Below, piece after piece: positions 63,356 through 64,000 of a stretch of DNA of 64,000 bases. The notes below the pieces were generated by a model. That model had not been told where the DNA came from, ran no database searches, and saw nothing but the letters and a program-made list of their open reading frames with translations. The translations under genes and the position numbers were made by a program. The stretch lies in assembly GCA_037389465.1 (NCBI GenBank), contig JAZARR010000082.1, positions 5,940,501 to 6,004,500 of the forward strand, given 5' to 3'. How positions within the stretch are numbered: position 1 is the stretch's first letter; every line of letters begins with the position of its first letter. The DNA is from Baylisascaris procyonis (taxonomy: Eukaryota > Nematoda > Chromadorea > Rhabditida > Ascarididae).

Positions 63356-64000
63356 GTTATTTTTTTGAGATAATCATTGCTTATTCAATTAAATTTTTGT
63401 AAAAAAAAAAAATGTTGAGCTCATTAGACAAATCAAATACTTCTTATGATGGTTTATATATTGAAATTTCGATTGCTTATTAAAGTTGTCAGAATAAGGG
63501 AGGCATTCAAAAAAAAAGCTGAATAGTTCGCCTGATGGATATCATCCAGGTTCTACCTTCTCAATAAACACATATGAATGGGCAACGTTAATTTCGATCC
63601 TCGTTGTTGTTATCTTTTTCATTAAAATAGAAACCATAACGGCTATAAATGATAGCTCATATATTATTTTTTGAATGAACTACATATATTCCGCGAATTC
63701 AAGCAGATACTTCATTTCCACTAACATTCTCCATGGTTGGTTTCTTAAAACACAACCTTCATCGGCATTTGGTATTTATCGGTATGAAAACCTTTGTTAC
63801 TTTGGAGTAACATGAGTGATCATTTGTGCTTTGTTCTTTAAGGTGAGATTAATTCCAGGTTTTTTTCTATGAAGTGGTTTTGGTGATATGTGAAGAATGC
63901 AGCCATCTAGCTATCTGCAATTTAAGTACCATTGATATTCAATAGTTCTATGTTATGCAAGTGCTTAGCACGCGTTATGGCTTTAGCAAAATCTTGAGGC

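Noticed and set aside
1..64000. CRISPR arrays, bacterial operons, ribosomal RNA genes
   Set aside because: None seen; the sequence is spliced eukaryotic DNA and the short repeats lack the spacer pattern of CRISPR.

Overview
The window is AT-rich animal genomic DNA that looks like a nematode. Genes are split into many short exons. Acceptors are mostly of the tttcag/ttgcag type and donors gtaagt/gtatat/gttt. Two channel genes each have a strong AG acceptor a few tens of bases before the first ATG, as expected for spliced-leader trans-splicing. The protein families (MEIS/homothorax homeobox, Kv potassium channels, a LRRC9-like leucine-rich-repeat protein) are animal families. I cannot name the species.

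Layout. (1) 1-3702: no exon recognised; it reads as an intron. (2) 3703-5142, plus strand: the last three exons of a MEIS/homothorax TALE homeobox gene (C. elegans unc-62 family), from recognition helix 3 of the homeodomain to the stop. (3) 5143-12080: space between convergent genes, with one orphan exon-like segment. (4) 12081-26441, minus strand, possibly extending to at least 29121: a LRRC9-like gene. I rebuilt it as 26 exons, about 1,375 residues, with splice phases agreeing at every junction but one (E12/E13). It has a first LRR block, a charged helical stretch, a middle domain, a second LRR block and an acidic tail. (5) 29122-39249: no gene I can name, only a few coding-like pieces. (6) 39250-48160, plus strand: a complete nine-exon Kv channel gene of about 474 residues. 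(7) 48161-56154: intergenic, with GC-richer patches, a perfect TGACGTCA and a 22-bp tandem repeat upstream of the next gene. (8) 56155-63355, plus strand: a paralogous Kv gene covering T1 to S3, whose S4-S6 exons lie beyond the window.

The two channel genes are tandem paralogues. Both carry the T1 zinc motif H-x5-C-x20-CC typical of Kv2/Kv3/Kv4-type subunits, so their products could tetramerise with related subunits at the plasma membrane of excitable cells. The homeobox, LRRC9-like and channel genes have no obvious functional link. All exon boundaries are read by eye from splice signals, reading frame and family similarity; no transcript evidence was available.
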